Assembly: GCA_024653675.1 (NCBI GenBank)
Contig: JANLIB010000005.1
Location: 1 to 32,851 of the forward strand
Source of the DNA: Gallionella sp.
Lineage (GTDB): Bacteria > Pseudomonadota > Gammaproteobacteria > Burkholderiales > Gallionellaceae
DNA: 32,851 nt
Direction of reading: 5' to 3'
In this document: positions 23,565 through 31,933 of the stretch, one piece after another
Layout of the letters: every line of letters starts with the position of its first letter
How positions within the stretch are numbered: the first letter of the stretch is position 1
Notes under the pieces: model-generated
The model's input: the letters and a program-made list of their open reading frames with translations, nothing else
Databases searched by the model: none
Told to the model about the DNA's origin: nothing
Position numbers and translations under genes: made by a program

Positions 23565-25343
23565 TTAATCTGACGGCGGGGCGATCTTGGCGATTTCCTC
23601 CGCCGTTGTCAATCCTGCCACCACCTTCTCCGCGCCGTTCAGGCGCAGCGTCTTCATGCCCTCGCGCTGAGCCACGGCCTTGATCCTGGCGAGATCGGTA
23701 TCCTTGATCACCAGTTTCCTGATTTCCGGGCTGAGTGTAAGCATTTCATAAATTCCGGTTCGCCCTCGATAACCGGTCATGCGGCATTCAAGGCAACCGG
23801 TGGCTACATTAACTTGCGCGGGCTTGGCAGCTTTCCACGGGCTGACCAGTTCATGCCACGCCTCATCGCTGATTTCGCCTTTTGTTTTGCAATGCGGGCA
23901 CAGCGTGCGCGCCAGACGCTGCGCCATCACCCCCAGCAGCGTCGAATTGATCAGATAGGCCGGCACGCCCAATTCGAGCAGGCGCGTGATGGCGGAAGGC
24001 GCATCGTTGGTATGCAGTGTGGATAACACCAGATGGCCGGTGAGCGCCGCCTGTATCGCCATCTCGGCGGTTTCCAGGTCGCGGATCTCACCCACCATGA
24101 TGATGTCCGGGTCCTGACGCAACAAGGTACGCACGCCATCGGCAAAGTTCAGCCCGATGTTATGTTGCACCTGCATCTGGTTGAAAGCCGGTTCGATCAT
24201 TTCGATCGGGTCCTCCACTGTGCAGACATTCACTTCCGGCGTGGCGAGCTGCTTCAACGTGGAATACAGCGTGGTCGTCTTGCCGGAACCGGTCGGGCCG
24301 GTTACCAGAACGATGCCGTTGGGCTGGTGCGTCCAGTTGTTCCACAGCGCGGTTTGATCGCGGGAGAAGCCGAGGTCGGCAAAATTCTTCACCAGAATCT
24401 CCGGGTCGAATATCCGCATCACCAGCTTCTCGCCAAAGGCCGTCGGCATCGTGGAAAGGCGCAACTCGATTTCTTCGCCATCATCGCTCACTGTCTTGAT
24501 GCGGCCATCCTGCGGCCTGCGCTTTTCCACCATGTCCATGCGCCCCAACAGCTTGATGCGGTTGGTGATGGCGTTGGTGACCGCAGTGGGAAGCTGATAG
24601 ACCTGATGCAGCACGCCGTCGATGCGAAAACGCACCAGGCCGATGTCGCGGCGCGGCTCCAGATGGATGTCGCTGGCGCGTTGTTCAAAGGCATACTTGA
24701 ACAGCCAATCCACCAGCGTGACGACATGATGCTCGTTGGCATCCAGATTCTTGTTCTTGCCCAGTTCGACCAACTGCTCGAAATTCTGCACCCCGATGGT
24801 CTGCCCCGCTTTCGCCTTGCTGGCGAGTTGCACCGAAGCAGCCAGGCTGTAGATCTCCGGCAGGTAATGATTGATGTCGAGCGGGCTGGACAGCACCAGC
24901 TTTATCTTCAAATTGAGGATACGCTCCAGCTCCACCACCCAGTCGGTGAGGAACGGCTCGGCGGTGGCGATATTCACTTCGCTTTCGCTGACCTTGACCG
25001 GTATGATTTTGAGGCGCTCGGCGTAAGACTTGGAAACAATATTGGCGATGCCGCCGATATTCAACTTCAGCGGATCAATATGAAAATACGGCATACCGAT
25101 GCGCGCTGCCAGCCACTCGGTGAGGAACTCCACGCTGAGCGGCTTGCCAGGCGGCAACAAATTGCGCCAGTTTTGCCCGCCGATTACTACCAGCGGATGC
25201 GAAAAATCAGACTTGCGATTCCTGGCCAGTTTCTCCGCATCCTCCGGCGGCACCATGCCGTCCTTCACCAGCAATTGCAACACCTCGCCCAGCGTCAGCT
25301 TGTGTTGGTGGGATTGCAGCGTGTTGAGGGTTTCCTTGCTCAT
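23565..25343 (-). CDS. GspE/PilB-family secretion ATPase
   Basis: 592 aa. The N-terminal part (to about 170) is an MshEN-like regulatory domain of the kind that binds cyclic-di-GMP (NWRNLLPPGKPLSVEFLTEWLAARIGMPYFHIDPLKLN). The catalytic part has Walker A GPTGSGKTTTLYS (about 349-361), an Asp box, Walker B DPDIIMVGEIRD and a His box (LVLSTLHTNDA). A zinc C-x2-C pair occurs twice (CPHC and CLEC). These ATPases power type II secretion or type IV pilus assembly at the inner membrane. No other secretion gene is in the window, so the system it serves cannot be named. Confidence 0.88.
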   Translation of the reverse strand: MSKETLNTLQSHQHKLTLGEVLQLLVKDGMVPPEDAEKLARNRKSDFSHPLVVIGGQNWRNLLPPGKPLSVEFLTEWLAARIGMPYFHIDPLKLNIGGIANIVSKSYAERLKIIPVKVSESEVNIATAEPFLTDWVVELERILNLKIKLVLSSPLDINHYLPEIYSLAASVQLASKAKAGQTIGVQNFEQLVELGKNKNLDANEHHVVTLVDWLFKYAFEQRASDIHLEPRRDIGLVRFRIDGVLHQVYQLPTAVTNAITNRIKLLGRMDMVEKRRPQDGRIKTVSDDGEEIELRLSTMPTAFGEKLVMRIFDPEILVKNFADLGFSRDQTALWNNWTHQPNGIVLVTGPTGSGKTTTLYSTLKQLATPEVNVCTVEDPIEMIEPAFNQMQVQHNIGLNFADGVRTLLRQDPDIIMVGEIRDLETAEMAIQAALTGHLVLSTLHTNDAPSAITRLLELGVPAYLINSTLLGVMAQRLARTLCPHCKTKGEISDEAWHELVSPWKAAKPAQVNVATGCLECRMTGYRGRTGIYEMLTLSPEIRKLVIKDTDLARIKAVAQREGMKTLRLNGAEKVVAGLTTAEEIAKIAPPSD

Positions 25344-25430
25344 GGCGATCCATCCGTACCGAATGACGTAAGTCTAACGGCTTATGGGATGAAACAGGAA
25401 GTGTTTTTGAGGCGATTCATGGAGCATTCA

Positions 25431-26174
25431 TCACTCCATATACATCCCGCCGTTCACATGTAATGTGATCCCAGTGATGTAAGCTGCGCCGGGGCCAGCC
25501 AAAAAAGCCACGGCGGCGGCGATGTCGGCTGGTTCTCCCAGGCGTTTCAGCGGCACGTGTTCGACCAGTTTTGCGCGCTGTTCTTCGTCCATTCCCTGGG
25601 TCATGTCAGTGTCGATGAAGCCCGGCGCGACACAGTTCACGGTGATGTTGCGGCTGCCGATCTCCTGCGCCAGCGATTTGGTGAAGCCTGTTATGCCGGC
25701 CTTGGAAGCCGCGTAGTTGGCCTGTCCGGGATTGCCCATGCTGCCGACTACCGAGGAGATGCTGATGATGCGTCCGCCCCTTGCCTTCATCATCGCACGA
25801 AGCACGGCGCGGCTTAGACGAAACACCGATTTGAGATTGGTCGCCAGCACGTCGTCCCACTCTTCGTCGGTCATGCGCGCCAGCAGGTTGTCGCGGGTGA
25901 TCCCGGCGTTGTTCACCAGGATAGTGATCTCGCCGAATCGCTTGCGCAGCTCGCCCAGCACCTTCTCGGTCTGCGCGATGTCATTTACATTCAGTGCCAT
26001 GCCCGCGCCCTTGATGCCCGCCGCTTCCAGGTAGTCGCTGATCGCCTGCGCGCCTGTGTCGCTGGTCGCCGTGCCGATCACCGTCGCGCCCTGCCTGCCC
26101 AGCTCCAGCGCGATGGCTTGTCCGATGCCGCGGCTGGCACCGGTCACCAATGCGATTTGTCCTTGTAGTGTCAT
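25431..26174 (-). CDS. fabG: 3-oxoacyl-ACP reductase
   Basis: 247 aa. The short-chain dehydrogenase motifs are TGASRGIGQAIA (cofactor), NNAGITRDNL, ISSVVGSMGNPGQANYAASKAG (catalytic Ser, Tyr, Lys) and PGFIDTDMT. It reduces 3-oxoacyl-ACP with NADPH in fatty acid elongation. It follows fabD after 12 bases. In most relatives acpP comes next; here the next gene is the secretion ATPase. Confidence 0.95.
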   Translation of the reverse strand: MTLQGQIALVTGASRGIGQAIALELGRQGATVIGTATSDTGAQAISDYLEAAGIKGAGMALNVNDIAQTEKVLGELRKRFGEITILVNNAGITRDNLLARMTDEEWDDVLATNLKSVFRLSRAVLRAMMKARGGRIISISSVVGSMGNPGQANYAASKAGITGFTKSLAQEIGSRNITVNCVAPGFIDTDMTQGMDEEQRAKLVEHVPLKRLGEPADIAAAVAFLAGPGAAYITGITLHVNGGMYME

Positions 26175-26186
26175 CTCCGTATCCCC

Positions 26187-27119
26187 TTACGCGAGTGCAG
26201 CCAATACTGTCTTCAGCGCCTCGCCGTCATTGATAGCCAATGCCTGCTGGCTGGCATCTATACGCTTGTTCAAGCCTGCCAGCACCTTGCCCGGCGCGCA
26301 TTCGACGTTGCGGGTGATGCCCTGCCTGCCGAATTCCAGCACGGTTTCCACCCAGCGCACCGGCGAATACAACTGGCGCACCAGCGCGTCCTTGATCGCA
26401 GCGCCGTCTGTGTAGCTTTTCACATCGGCATTATGCAGCACCGGGATGGCCGGAGCCTGTACTGCGACATCGCCCAGATATGCGCGCAATTGTTCTGCCG
26501 CACCTTTCAGCAGACTGCAATGCGACGGCACGCTCATGGGCAGCATGATCGCGCGCTTCGCACCCCTGGCCTTGGCCAGTTCCATGCCGCGCTCCACCGC
26601 AGCGCGATCGCCGGCGATCACCACCTGGCCGGGCGAATTGTAATTCACTGCTTCCAGCACCCCGCCCTGTGCACCTTCCGCGCATACGGCGCGCACCACA
26701 TCGTCCTCCAGGCCGAGTATCGCGGCGATACCGCCCACACCTTCCGGTACAGCCTGTTGCATGCATTGCGCGCGGTAGCGCACCAGCGGCAGCGCGTCGG
26801 CAAAGCGCAGCGCACCCGCAGCGACCAGTGCGGTGTATTCACCCAGGCTGTGTCCGGCCATGATCGCCGGTGCTGCGCCATTCTGTAACTGCCAGGCGCG
26901 ATACACCGCCACGCCGGCGGTGAGCATGATGGGCTGCGTGTTCACCGTGGAGTTCAGTTCGGCATCGCTGCCTTCCGTTACCAGTTGCCACAAGTCCTGC
27001 TTCAACACATCCGAAGCTTCGGCGAAAGTGTTGCGCACCACAGCAAAATCGGCATAGCCGTTCATCATGCCGCGCGACTGGGAGCCCTGGCCGGGAAATA
27101 CGAAAGCGAATCTGGTCAT
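26187..27119 (-). CDS. fabD: Malonyl-CoA:ACP transacylase
   Basis: 310 aa (E. coli 309). FAFVFPGQGSQSRGM at the start, catalytic serine in MAGHSLGEYTALVAAG (about 92) and catalytic histidine in VPSHCSLLKG (about 200). It loads malonyl groups onto acyl carrier protein. A palindromic repeat lies in the 98-base gap to fabH. Confidence 0.96.
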   Translation of the reverse strand: MTRFAFVFPGQGSQSRGMMNGYADFAVVRNTFAEASDVLKQDLWQLVTEGSDAELNSTVNTQPIMLTAGVAVYRAWQLQNGAAPAIMAGHSLGEYTALVAAGALRFADALPLVRYRAQCMQQAVPEGVGGIAAILGLEDDVVRAVCAEGAQGGVLEAVNYNSPGQVVIAGDRAAVERGMELAKARGAKRAIMLPMSVPSHCSLLKGAAEQLRAYLGDVAVQAPAIPVLHNADVKSYTDGAAIKDALVRQLYSPVRWVETVLEFGRQGITRNVECAPGKVLAGLNKRIDASQQALAINDGEALKTVLAALA

Positions 27120-27135
27120 AAGAAAAACAGTCGGT

Positions 27136-27215
27136 AGGTTGGATTAGCGTAGCGTAACCCAACAATCATTGTGAATATCGGAAAAATGTTGGGTTAAGCT
27201 ACGCTAACCCAACCT
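27136..27215. repeat. Inverted repeat in the fabH-fabD spacer
   Basis: The 28-base arms 27136-27163 and 27188-27215 are reverse complements at 26 positions, opening AGGTTGGATTAGCGTAGCGT. It is a relative of the element at 3821-3907. It lies inside an operon, so the fabH-fabD message must carry a long hairpin, which may alter downstream expression or mRNA decay. Confidence 0.8.
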
Positions 27216-27217
27216 TG

Positions 27218-28177
27218 CTACCAGCGAATCAGCACCGCACCCCAGGTGAACCCGCCTCCCACCGCTTCCAGCAGAATATTCTGGCCGGCCCTGATGCGGC
27301 CATCGCGCACTGCGGTGTCCAGCGCCAGAGGAATAGAGGCCGCAGAGGTGTTGCCGTGCGTGGCGACGGTGACGATCACGTTATCCATGCTCAAGCCGAG
27401 CTTCTTGGCGGTGGCCTCCATGATGCGGATGTTGGCCTGGTGCGGAACCAGCCAGCTGATGTCGGAACCGGTCAGCTTATTTTCTTCAAGAATTTCCTCA
27501 ACAACATCACTCAACACTTTGACTGCAAACTTGAAAACAGCTTTACCGTCCATCTTGATAAAGGGATCCCCCTGCACCTCGCCGTTGCGGATGTTGCCAT
27601 CTGCTTTCAACATGCCGCGATGGCTGCCGTCGGCGTGCAATTTGCTGGTGATGATACCCGGTGACTCGCTGGCTCGCAAAATCACCGCACCTGCGCCGTC
27701 GCCGAACAATACGCAGGTGGTTCGATCGCTCCAATCCAGCATGCGCGATAATACTTCCGCGCCGACCACCAGCACGGTCCTTGCCTGACCGCCGCGTATG
27801 TACAGATCGGCGGTGTTCATCGCATAGACGAAGCCGCCGCACACCGCCTGCATGTCGAAGGCGGCTCCGCAATTTCTGATGCCCAGTTTGTCCTGCAGGA
27901 TACAGGCGGTGCTGGGAAATATCTGGTCCGGCGAAGTCGTTGCGACGATCACCAGGTCGATCTCATCCGCGCTGATTCCAGCCGTTTCCATGGCGCGCAA
28001 GCTGGCCTGCAAAGCCAGGTCGCTGGTCATTTCGTTATCCGCCGCGATGTGCCGCTCATGGATGCCGCTGCGCGATACGATCCAGTCATTTGAGGTATCG
28101 ACGATCTTTTCCAGATCGTAGTTGGTCATTACCCTGCCGGGCAGATAACTACCGGTACCGATGATCCTTGAGTACAT
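27218..28177 (-). CDS. fabH: 3-oxoacyl-ACP synthase III
   Basis: 319 aa. The catalytic triad is visible: Cys in [13 protein letters not shown], His in [10 protein letters not shown] and Asn in [10 protein letters not shown]. It starts fatty acid synthesis by condensing acetyl-CoA with malonyl-ACP. The track start at 28219 is too early; the ATG at 28177 ([13 protein letters not shown]) overlaps the plsX stop as ATGA and matches the family's start. Confidence 0.96.
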   Translation of the reverse strand: MYSRIIGTGSYLPGRVMTNYDLEKIVDTSNDWIVSRSGIHERHIAADNEMTSDLALQASLRAMETAGISADEIDLVIVATTSPDQIFPSTACILQDKLGIRNCGAAFDMQAVCGGFVYAMNTADLYIRGGQARTVLVVGAEVLSRMLDWSDRTTCVLFGDGAGAVILRASESPGIITSKLHADGSHRGMLKADGNIRNGEVQGDPFIKMDGKAVFKFAVKVLSDVVEEILEENKLTGSDISWLVPHQANIRIMEATAKKLGLSMDNVIVTVATHGNTSAASIPLALDTAVRDGRIRAGQNILLEAVGGGFTWGAVLIRW

Positions 28178-29214
28178 CAGGAAACCTCTTGCACTGTTAT
28201 TTGGCGCTGATGGTGCCACTTCTCGATATGCTCGCTGATGTGCTGCAACATCCCGCCTCGCGCTTCTTCGGCGGCACGCTCGATGGCACAGCGAAACGCG
28301 AATATATCCGCAGAACCGTGACTCTTCACCACGATGCCCTTGAGGCCGAGAAAACTCGCTCCATTGTAGCGGCGATGATCCACCCGGTGCTTGAAGGCAT
28401 TGAGTACCGGCAATGCAACCAGCCCGGCCAGTTTGGTGAACACATTGCGCCCGAACTCTTCACGCAGGAAACCGCCCAGCATCTGGGCAAGTCCTTCGGT
28501 GGTCTTCAGTGAGACATTGCCGACGAATCCGTCGCACACCACGACATCGGTGGTGCCCTTGAAGATGTCGGTGCCTTCGACGTTGCCGTAGAAATTAAGA
28601 TCGCTGGCGCGCAGCAATTCGGCGGCCTGCTTGACCACCTCGTTGCCCTTGATGTCTTCGCTGCCGATATTCAGCAGCCCGACGCTGGGGCTGGGTTTGT
28701 GTTCCAGCGCCGTTACCAGCGTCGTGCCCATCAGGGCGAATTGCAAAAGATGCTCTGCGCTGCAATCGGTGTTGGCGCCGAGATCGAGCATACAGACCTG
28801 GCCTGTTCTGGTCGGCAGATAGGATGCAATTGCGGGACGGTCGATACCGGATATGGTTTTCAGGACATAACGCGCGGTGGCCATCAGCGCGCCGGTATTG
28901 CCGGCGCTGACACAGGCCAACGCCTCACCGCTTTTGACCAGATCGATGCTGACGCGCATCGAAGAATCTTTTTTCCCGCGCAGTGCAGATTGGGGCGACT
29001 CGTCCATACCCACCACCTCGCTGGCTGGATGAATACGCAAATGCACCCCGCTCTGTACGCCCAGGGCGCGCAACTCGGTTTCAATGGCATCGGGGATACC
29101 CGCCAGAACGATGGTGTCGTCCGGGAATTCCTTCAGATATTCGACTGCAGCCGGGATAGTGACCGTCGTGCCGTGGTCGCCTCCCATCGCATCTATAGCT
29201 AATGTGACATCCAC
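28177..29214 (-). CDS. plsX: Phosphate acyltransferase PlsX
   Basis: 345 aa. [18 protein letters not shown] is the family opening; [22 protein letters not shown] and [16 protein letters not shown] are further signatures. It makes acyl-phosphate from acyl-ACP for phospholipid synthesis, as a peripheral membrane enzyme. It lies 80 bases after rpmF and is coupled to fabH. Confidence 0.95.
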   Translation of the reverse strand: MDVTLAIDAMGGDHGTTVTIPAAVEYLKEFPDDTIVLAGIPDAIETELRALGVQSGVHLRIHPASEVVGMDESPQSALRGKKDSSMRVSIDLVKSGEALACVSAGNTGALMATARYVLKTISGIDRPAIASYLPTRTGQVCMLDLGANTDCSAEHLLQFALMGTTLVTALEHKPSPSVGLLNIGSEDIKGNEVVKQAAELLRASDLNFYGNVEGTDIFKGTTDVVVCDGFVGNVSLKTTEGLAQMLGGFLREEFGRNVFTKLAGLVALPVLNAFKHRVDHRRYNGASFLGLKGIVVKSHGSADIFAFRCAIERAAEEARGGMLQHISEHIEKWHHQRQITVQEVS

Positions 29215-29294
29215 TAAGCAATCCTGGGGTAATGAAAACTGGGAATGAAAAAAAACGCAGCCGACCTTGCCGATCGGCTGCGTTACTTAACAGA

Positions 29295-29474
29295 TTACTC
29301 GCCCTTGGTCTTGACTACTTTTTTGCCACGGTAAAAGCCGGTTGGGCTGATATGGTGGCGCAAGTGGGTTTCACCCGTGGTCGGCTCAATCGCCGTCGCG
29401 GGGTTGGTCAAAAAATCGTGCGCACGGTGCATGCCACGCTTGGACGAGGACTTCTTGTTCTGCTGTACTGCCAT
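29295..29474 (-). CDS. rpmF: Ribosomal protein bL32
   Basis: 59 aa, too short for the ORF track. It reads [22 protein letters not shown]..., ending [20 protein letters not shown], the standard bL32 of proteobacteria. The bacterial zinc cysteines are absent, as in many C-minus forms. GGAGC lies upstream of the ATG. It sits between yceD and plsX, the conserved position. Confidence 0.95.
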   Translation of the reverse strand: MAVQQNKKSSSKRGMHRAHDFLTNPATAIEPTTGETHLRHHISPTGFYRGKKVVKTKGE

Positions 29475-29492
29475 GTTGACTGCTCCTAAAAA

Positions 29493-30002
29493 TTAACTAC
29501 GCTTCAAATTCGCCAAAACTGCAAAAGTACGCTGCTCCTCCATTTGCGTATTCTTGCCGACTGCCGCCCGACAAGCGCCCGCTTCATGCCTGGGTGCAAA
29601 GGGCAGGCTCAATAAAATCTCTTCTTCCAGCAAATTCAGCACATCGAGATGCGCATCCGCCAATATGCTGTCAAACTCTTCTTCCTCACCGCCCGCAACA
29701 TTGTCATCCAGCGCGTCCAGACTTGCCTGGTCACGCAGCATCAAGCGCGTCTCGATCCGCACCTGGTGATCCATGCCCTCCAGGCAACGCTGGCAACGCA
29801 ACCGGCACTGCCCGGTCACGCTGACATCCAGAAAGCGGCTGCCCTGCCTGTCCACACCACCGAGTATCTTATAGCTCAGGATTTCCTGCCGGCTTTCCAG
29901 TATATCGTGCAGGCGAGGAAATCCGGCAACCGGAATTTCACCGCTGATCTCACGGCCATTTCTGGCAAAATCAGGACTGTTGATGAAAGGCCGTGCATAC
30001 AT
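29493..30002 (-). CDS. yceD: YceD/DUF177 protein (23S rRNA accumulation factor)
   Basis: 169 aa. Middle motif [19 protein letters not shown] has the C-x2-C pair of DUF177, and the acidic stretch [10 protein letters not shown] followed by [20 protein letters not shown] is also typical. E. coli YceD is needed for normal 23S rRNA levels. The track ORF begins at 30509, but that extension runs opposite maf; the ATG at 30002 ([16 protein letters not shown]) matches the family start. It is followed by rpmF after 18 bases. Confidence 0.88.
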   Translation of the reverse strand: MYARPFINSPDFARNGREISGEIPVAGFPRLHDILESRQEILSYKILGGVDRQGSRFLDVSVTGQCRLRCQRCLEGMDHQVRIETRLMLRDQASLDALDDNVAGGEEEEFDSILADAHLDVLNLLEEEILLSLPFAPRHEAGACRAAVGKNTQMEEQRTFAVLANLKRS

Positions 30003-30011
30003 GAGGCGCGC

Positions 30012-30040
30012 ATGATATATTTTTCGCCGCTCCCTGTCAA
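30012..30040 (-). promoter_or_regulatory. Promoter of the yceD-rpmF-plsX-fab operon
   Basis: On the minus strand TTGACA (30035-30040) and TATCAT (30012-30017) are exactly 17 bases apart. The start of transcription would lie a few bases before the yceD ATG at 30002. The -35 box ends seven bases before the maf ATG on the other strand, so the two genes share this short 45-base divergent spacer. Confidence 0.6.
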
Positions 30041-30047
30041 AACTCAC

Positions 30048-30650
30048 ATGGCAAAAACCCCAAGGAATATTGTGCTTGTCCTCGCCTCCAGCTCCCCATA
30101 TCGCAGCGAACTCCTGAAACGGTTGCAACTCCCCTTCGAGACCATTGCGCCGAATGTGGATGAAACACCCTTGCCGAACGAATCTGCGCGTGACACCTCG
30201 ATACGCCTTGCACGGGAGAAGGCTCATGCTGTGGCTGTGGCTGGCGCTTACCCAGATGCGCTGATCATCGGTTCCGACCAGGTCGCCCTGCTGGACGGCC
30301 AGCAGCTCGGCAAACCGCTCAATCATGACAATGCTGTCCGGCAACTTCGCGCGATGCGCGGCAAAACCACTCATTTCTATACCGCGCTGACGCTGTTGAA
30401 CAGCAAAACCGGCAACGAACAGACCGAAGTGGCGGAAAATATGATCACGCTGCGCGATCTCAGCGATGCCGAGATCGAAGGCTATCTGCTCAAGGAACAA
30501 CCTTATCACTGCGCAGGCAGCGCAAAATCGGAAGGCCTGGGTATCGCGTTGATGAGCCGGATGACCGGCGAAGACCCGAATGCACTGATCGGCCTGCCGC
30601 TGATCTTGCTGGTCGAAATGTTGCGCCGCGAAAACGTGAAGCTATTCTAA
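30048..30650 (+). CDS. maf: Maf-family nucleotide pyrophosphatase (YceF type)
   Basis: 200 aa. [17 protein letters not shown] is the Maf phosphate-binding opening; the SSSPYR form is that of YceF, which hydrolyses m7[27 protein letters not shown] and [18 protein letters not shown] are the other conserved blocks. It would clear modified nucleotides from the pool. The ATG at 30048 gives the family start; the track ORF from 29649 includes the antisense of yceD. Confidence 0.92.
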   Translation: MAKTPRNIVLVLASSSPYRSELLKRLQLPFETIAPNVDETPLPNESARDTSIRLAREKAHAVAVAGAYPDALIIGSDQVALLDGQQLGKPLNHDNAVRQLRAMRGKTTHFYTALTLLNSKTGNEQTEVAENMITLRDLSDAEIEGYLLKEQPYHCAGSAKSEGLGIALMSRMTGEDPNALIGLPLILLVEMLRRENVKLF

Positions 30651-30653
30651 GTC

Positions 30654-31370
30654 ATGATGCCCGGCACCCTCTACCTGATTCCCTGCACGCTGGGGGACAC
30701 ACCCGCAGAACAGGTACTGCCGCAACACGTCATCGCCGTGGCGCGCAAGTTGAAACATTTTGTGGTAGAGCACCCCAAAAGCGCGCGGCAATTCCTGTCT
30801 GCGCTCAAACCCGAACAACCTGTCCAGTCCCTGCATTTCGCCAGCCTCAATGAACATACCGGCGCGAGCGAGTTGGGCGAACTGCTCGCACCTTTGCTGG
30901 CAGGAGAGGATGCCGGCATCATTTCCGAAGCCGGATGCCCCGGTGTAGCCGACCCGGGCGCCGACCTGGTCTTGCTGGCGCACCGCAAAGGCATCCGCGT
31001 CGTGCCGCTGGTCGGACCATCATCCATCCTGCTGGCCTTGATGGCCTCAGGCCTGAATGGCCAGCGCTTCGCCTTTCACGGTTACCTGCCGATAGCGGAA
31101 GCCGAAAGAAACAAGGCCATAGCCTCGCTGGAAGCCGAGTCGGCAAAACTCAAGCAGACTCAGCTATTCATCGAAACCCCTTACCGCAACGAAAAGATGT
31201 TCAGCGCGCTGCTCGCCCATTGCCGTCCGCATACGCTATTGTGTGTCGCCACCGACATCACCCTGCCCGGAGAACATATCCGGACGCGCTCCATCGAACA
31301 ATGGAAAACCCAGCCTGCCCCGCTACTTAACAAGCATCCGAGCATGTTTCTGCTGCTTGGGGCAAGTTGA
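30654..31370 (+). CDS. RsmI-like SAM-dependent methyltransferase
   Basis: 238 aa, tetrapyrrole methylase fold. GTLYLIPCTLGDTP starts it and EDAGIISEAGCPGVADPGADLVLLAH plus VVPLVGPSSILLALMASGLNGQRFAFHGYLP closely parallel RsmI, which methylates the ribose of 16S rRNA C1402. The N-terminal VEHPKSARQFL differs from RsmI proper, so this is the shorter RsmI paralogue often found beside maf. The substrate is not established. It starts four bases after the maf stop. Confidence 0.85.
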   Translation: MMPGTLYLIPCTLGDTPAEQVLPQHVIAVARKLKHFVVEHPKSARQFLSALKPEQPVQSLHFASLNEHTGASELGELLAPLLAGEDAGIISEAGCPGVADPGADLVLLAHRKGIRVVPLVGPSSILLALMASGLNGQRFAFHGYLPIAEAERNKAIASLEAESAKLKQTQLFIETPYRNEKMFSALLAHCRPHTLLCVATDITLPGEHIRTRSIEQWKTQPAPLLNKHPSMFLLLGAS

Positions 31371-31375
31371 TATGG

Positions 31376-31404
31376 TTGCTTAGCGATTCGCTTTCTGGTA
31401 TTAA
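31376..31404 (+). promoter_or_regulatory. Possible dksA promoter
   Basis: TTGCTT (31376-31381) and TATTAA (31399-31404) are 17 bases apart in the 69-base gap before dksA. Both boxes deviate from consensus. A message from here would have a leader of about 28 bases with the GGAG ribosome site. Confidence 0.4.
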
Positions 31405-31439
31405 AGCGGACTTAATTTTTAACACGTTGGAGAAGTGCA

Positions 31440-31862
31440 ATGCCGGTACAGACACAAAAGCCCGTCGCTCCCTACAAACCCAAGAAGGGCGAGGCCTATA
31501 TGAACCCGAAACAGATCGAGCATTTCCGCCATATCATGAACGAAATCAAGGCCGGCCTGGGGAAGGATATCGACCGCACCGTGCATACCATGCAGGACGA
31601 GGCAACGGTATTCGCCGATCCGAATGACCGTGCCACGCAGGAATCGGACATGGGACTTGAACTTCGCAACCGCGACCGCGAGCGTAAATTAATCAAGAAG
31701 ATCAACGACATGCTTGCCAAGATCGAAGCGGGCGAATATGGCTATTGCGAGAATTGCGGTATCGAGATCGGCCTGGAGAGGCTGGAAGCAAGACCGACCG
31801 CCACGCTATGCATCGACTGCAAGACCCTGGACGAGATACGCGAGAAACAGGTCGCCAAGTAA
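31440..31862 (+). CDS. dksA: RNA polymerase-binding factor DksA
   Basis: 140 aa (E. coli 151). The coiled-coil region ends in [13 protein letters not shown] with the paired Asp residues that act in the secondary channel of RNA polymerase. The zinc finger is CENC...CIDC. Together with ppGpp it represses rRNA and activates amino acid promoters. TTGGAGAAG lies upstream of the ATG. A second start at MNPKQIEHF is possible. Confidence 0.95.
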   Translation: MPVQTQKPVAPYKPKKGEAYMNPKQIEHFRHIMNEIKAGLGKDIDRTVHTMQDEATVFADPNDRATQESDMGLELRNRDRERKLIKKINDMLAKIEAGEYGYCENCGIEIGLERLEARPTATLCIDCKTLDEIREKQVAK

Positions 31863-31874
31863 TATTGTGTAGGG

Positions 31875-31928
31875 GCGCGATTTACCTCGAAGAGGTTCTT
31901 GTGCCCTTGTGGGTATCGCGCTCTTTTT
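31875..31928 (+). terminator. Three-way-junction type terminator after dksA
   Basis: GCGCGAT (31875-31881) pairs with ATCGCGC (31915-31921). Two small hairpins lie inside, ACCTC-GAA-GAGGT and GCCC-TTGT-GGGT. TTTTTCT follows directly, as in an intrinsic terminator. It starts 12 bases after the dksA stop and ends next to the IS end. Confidence 0.65.
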
Positions 31929-31933
31929 CTAAG

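Noticed and set aside
24033-25463. 476-aa plus ORF opposite the secretion ATPase
   Set aside because: Long antisense ORFs are common in GC-rich genes; the minus frame has all the GspE/PilB motifs. The same holds for 10646-11617, 18021-18809 and 19283-20254.
30003-30509. N-terminal extension of the yceD ORF
   Set aside because: It lies opposite maf, passes through the yceD promoter and does not match the DUF177 family start.
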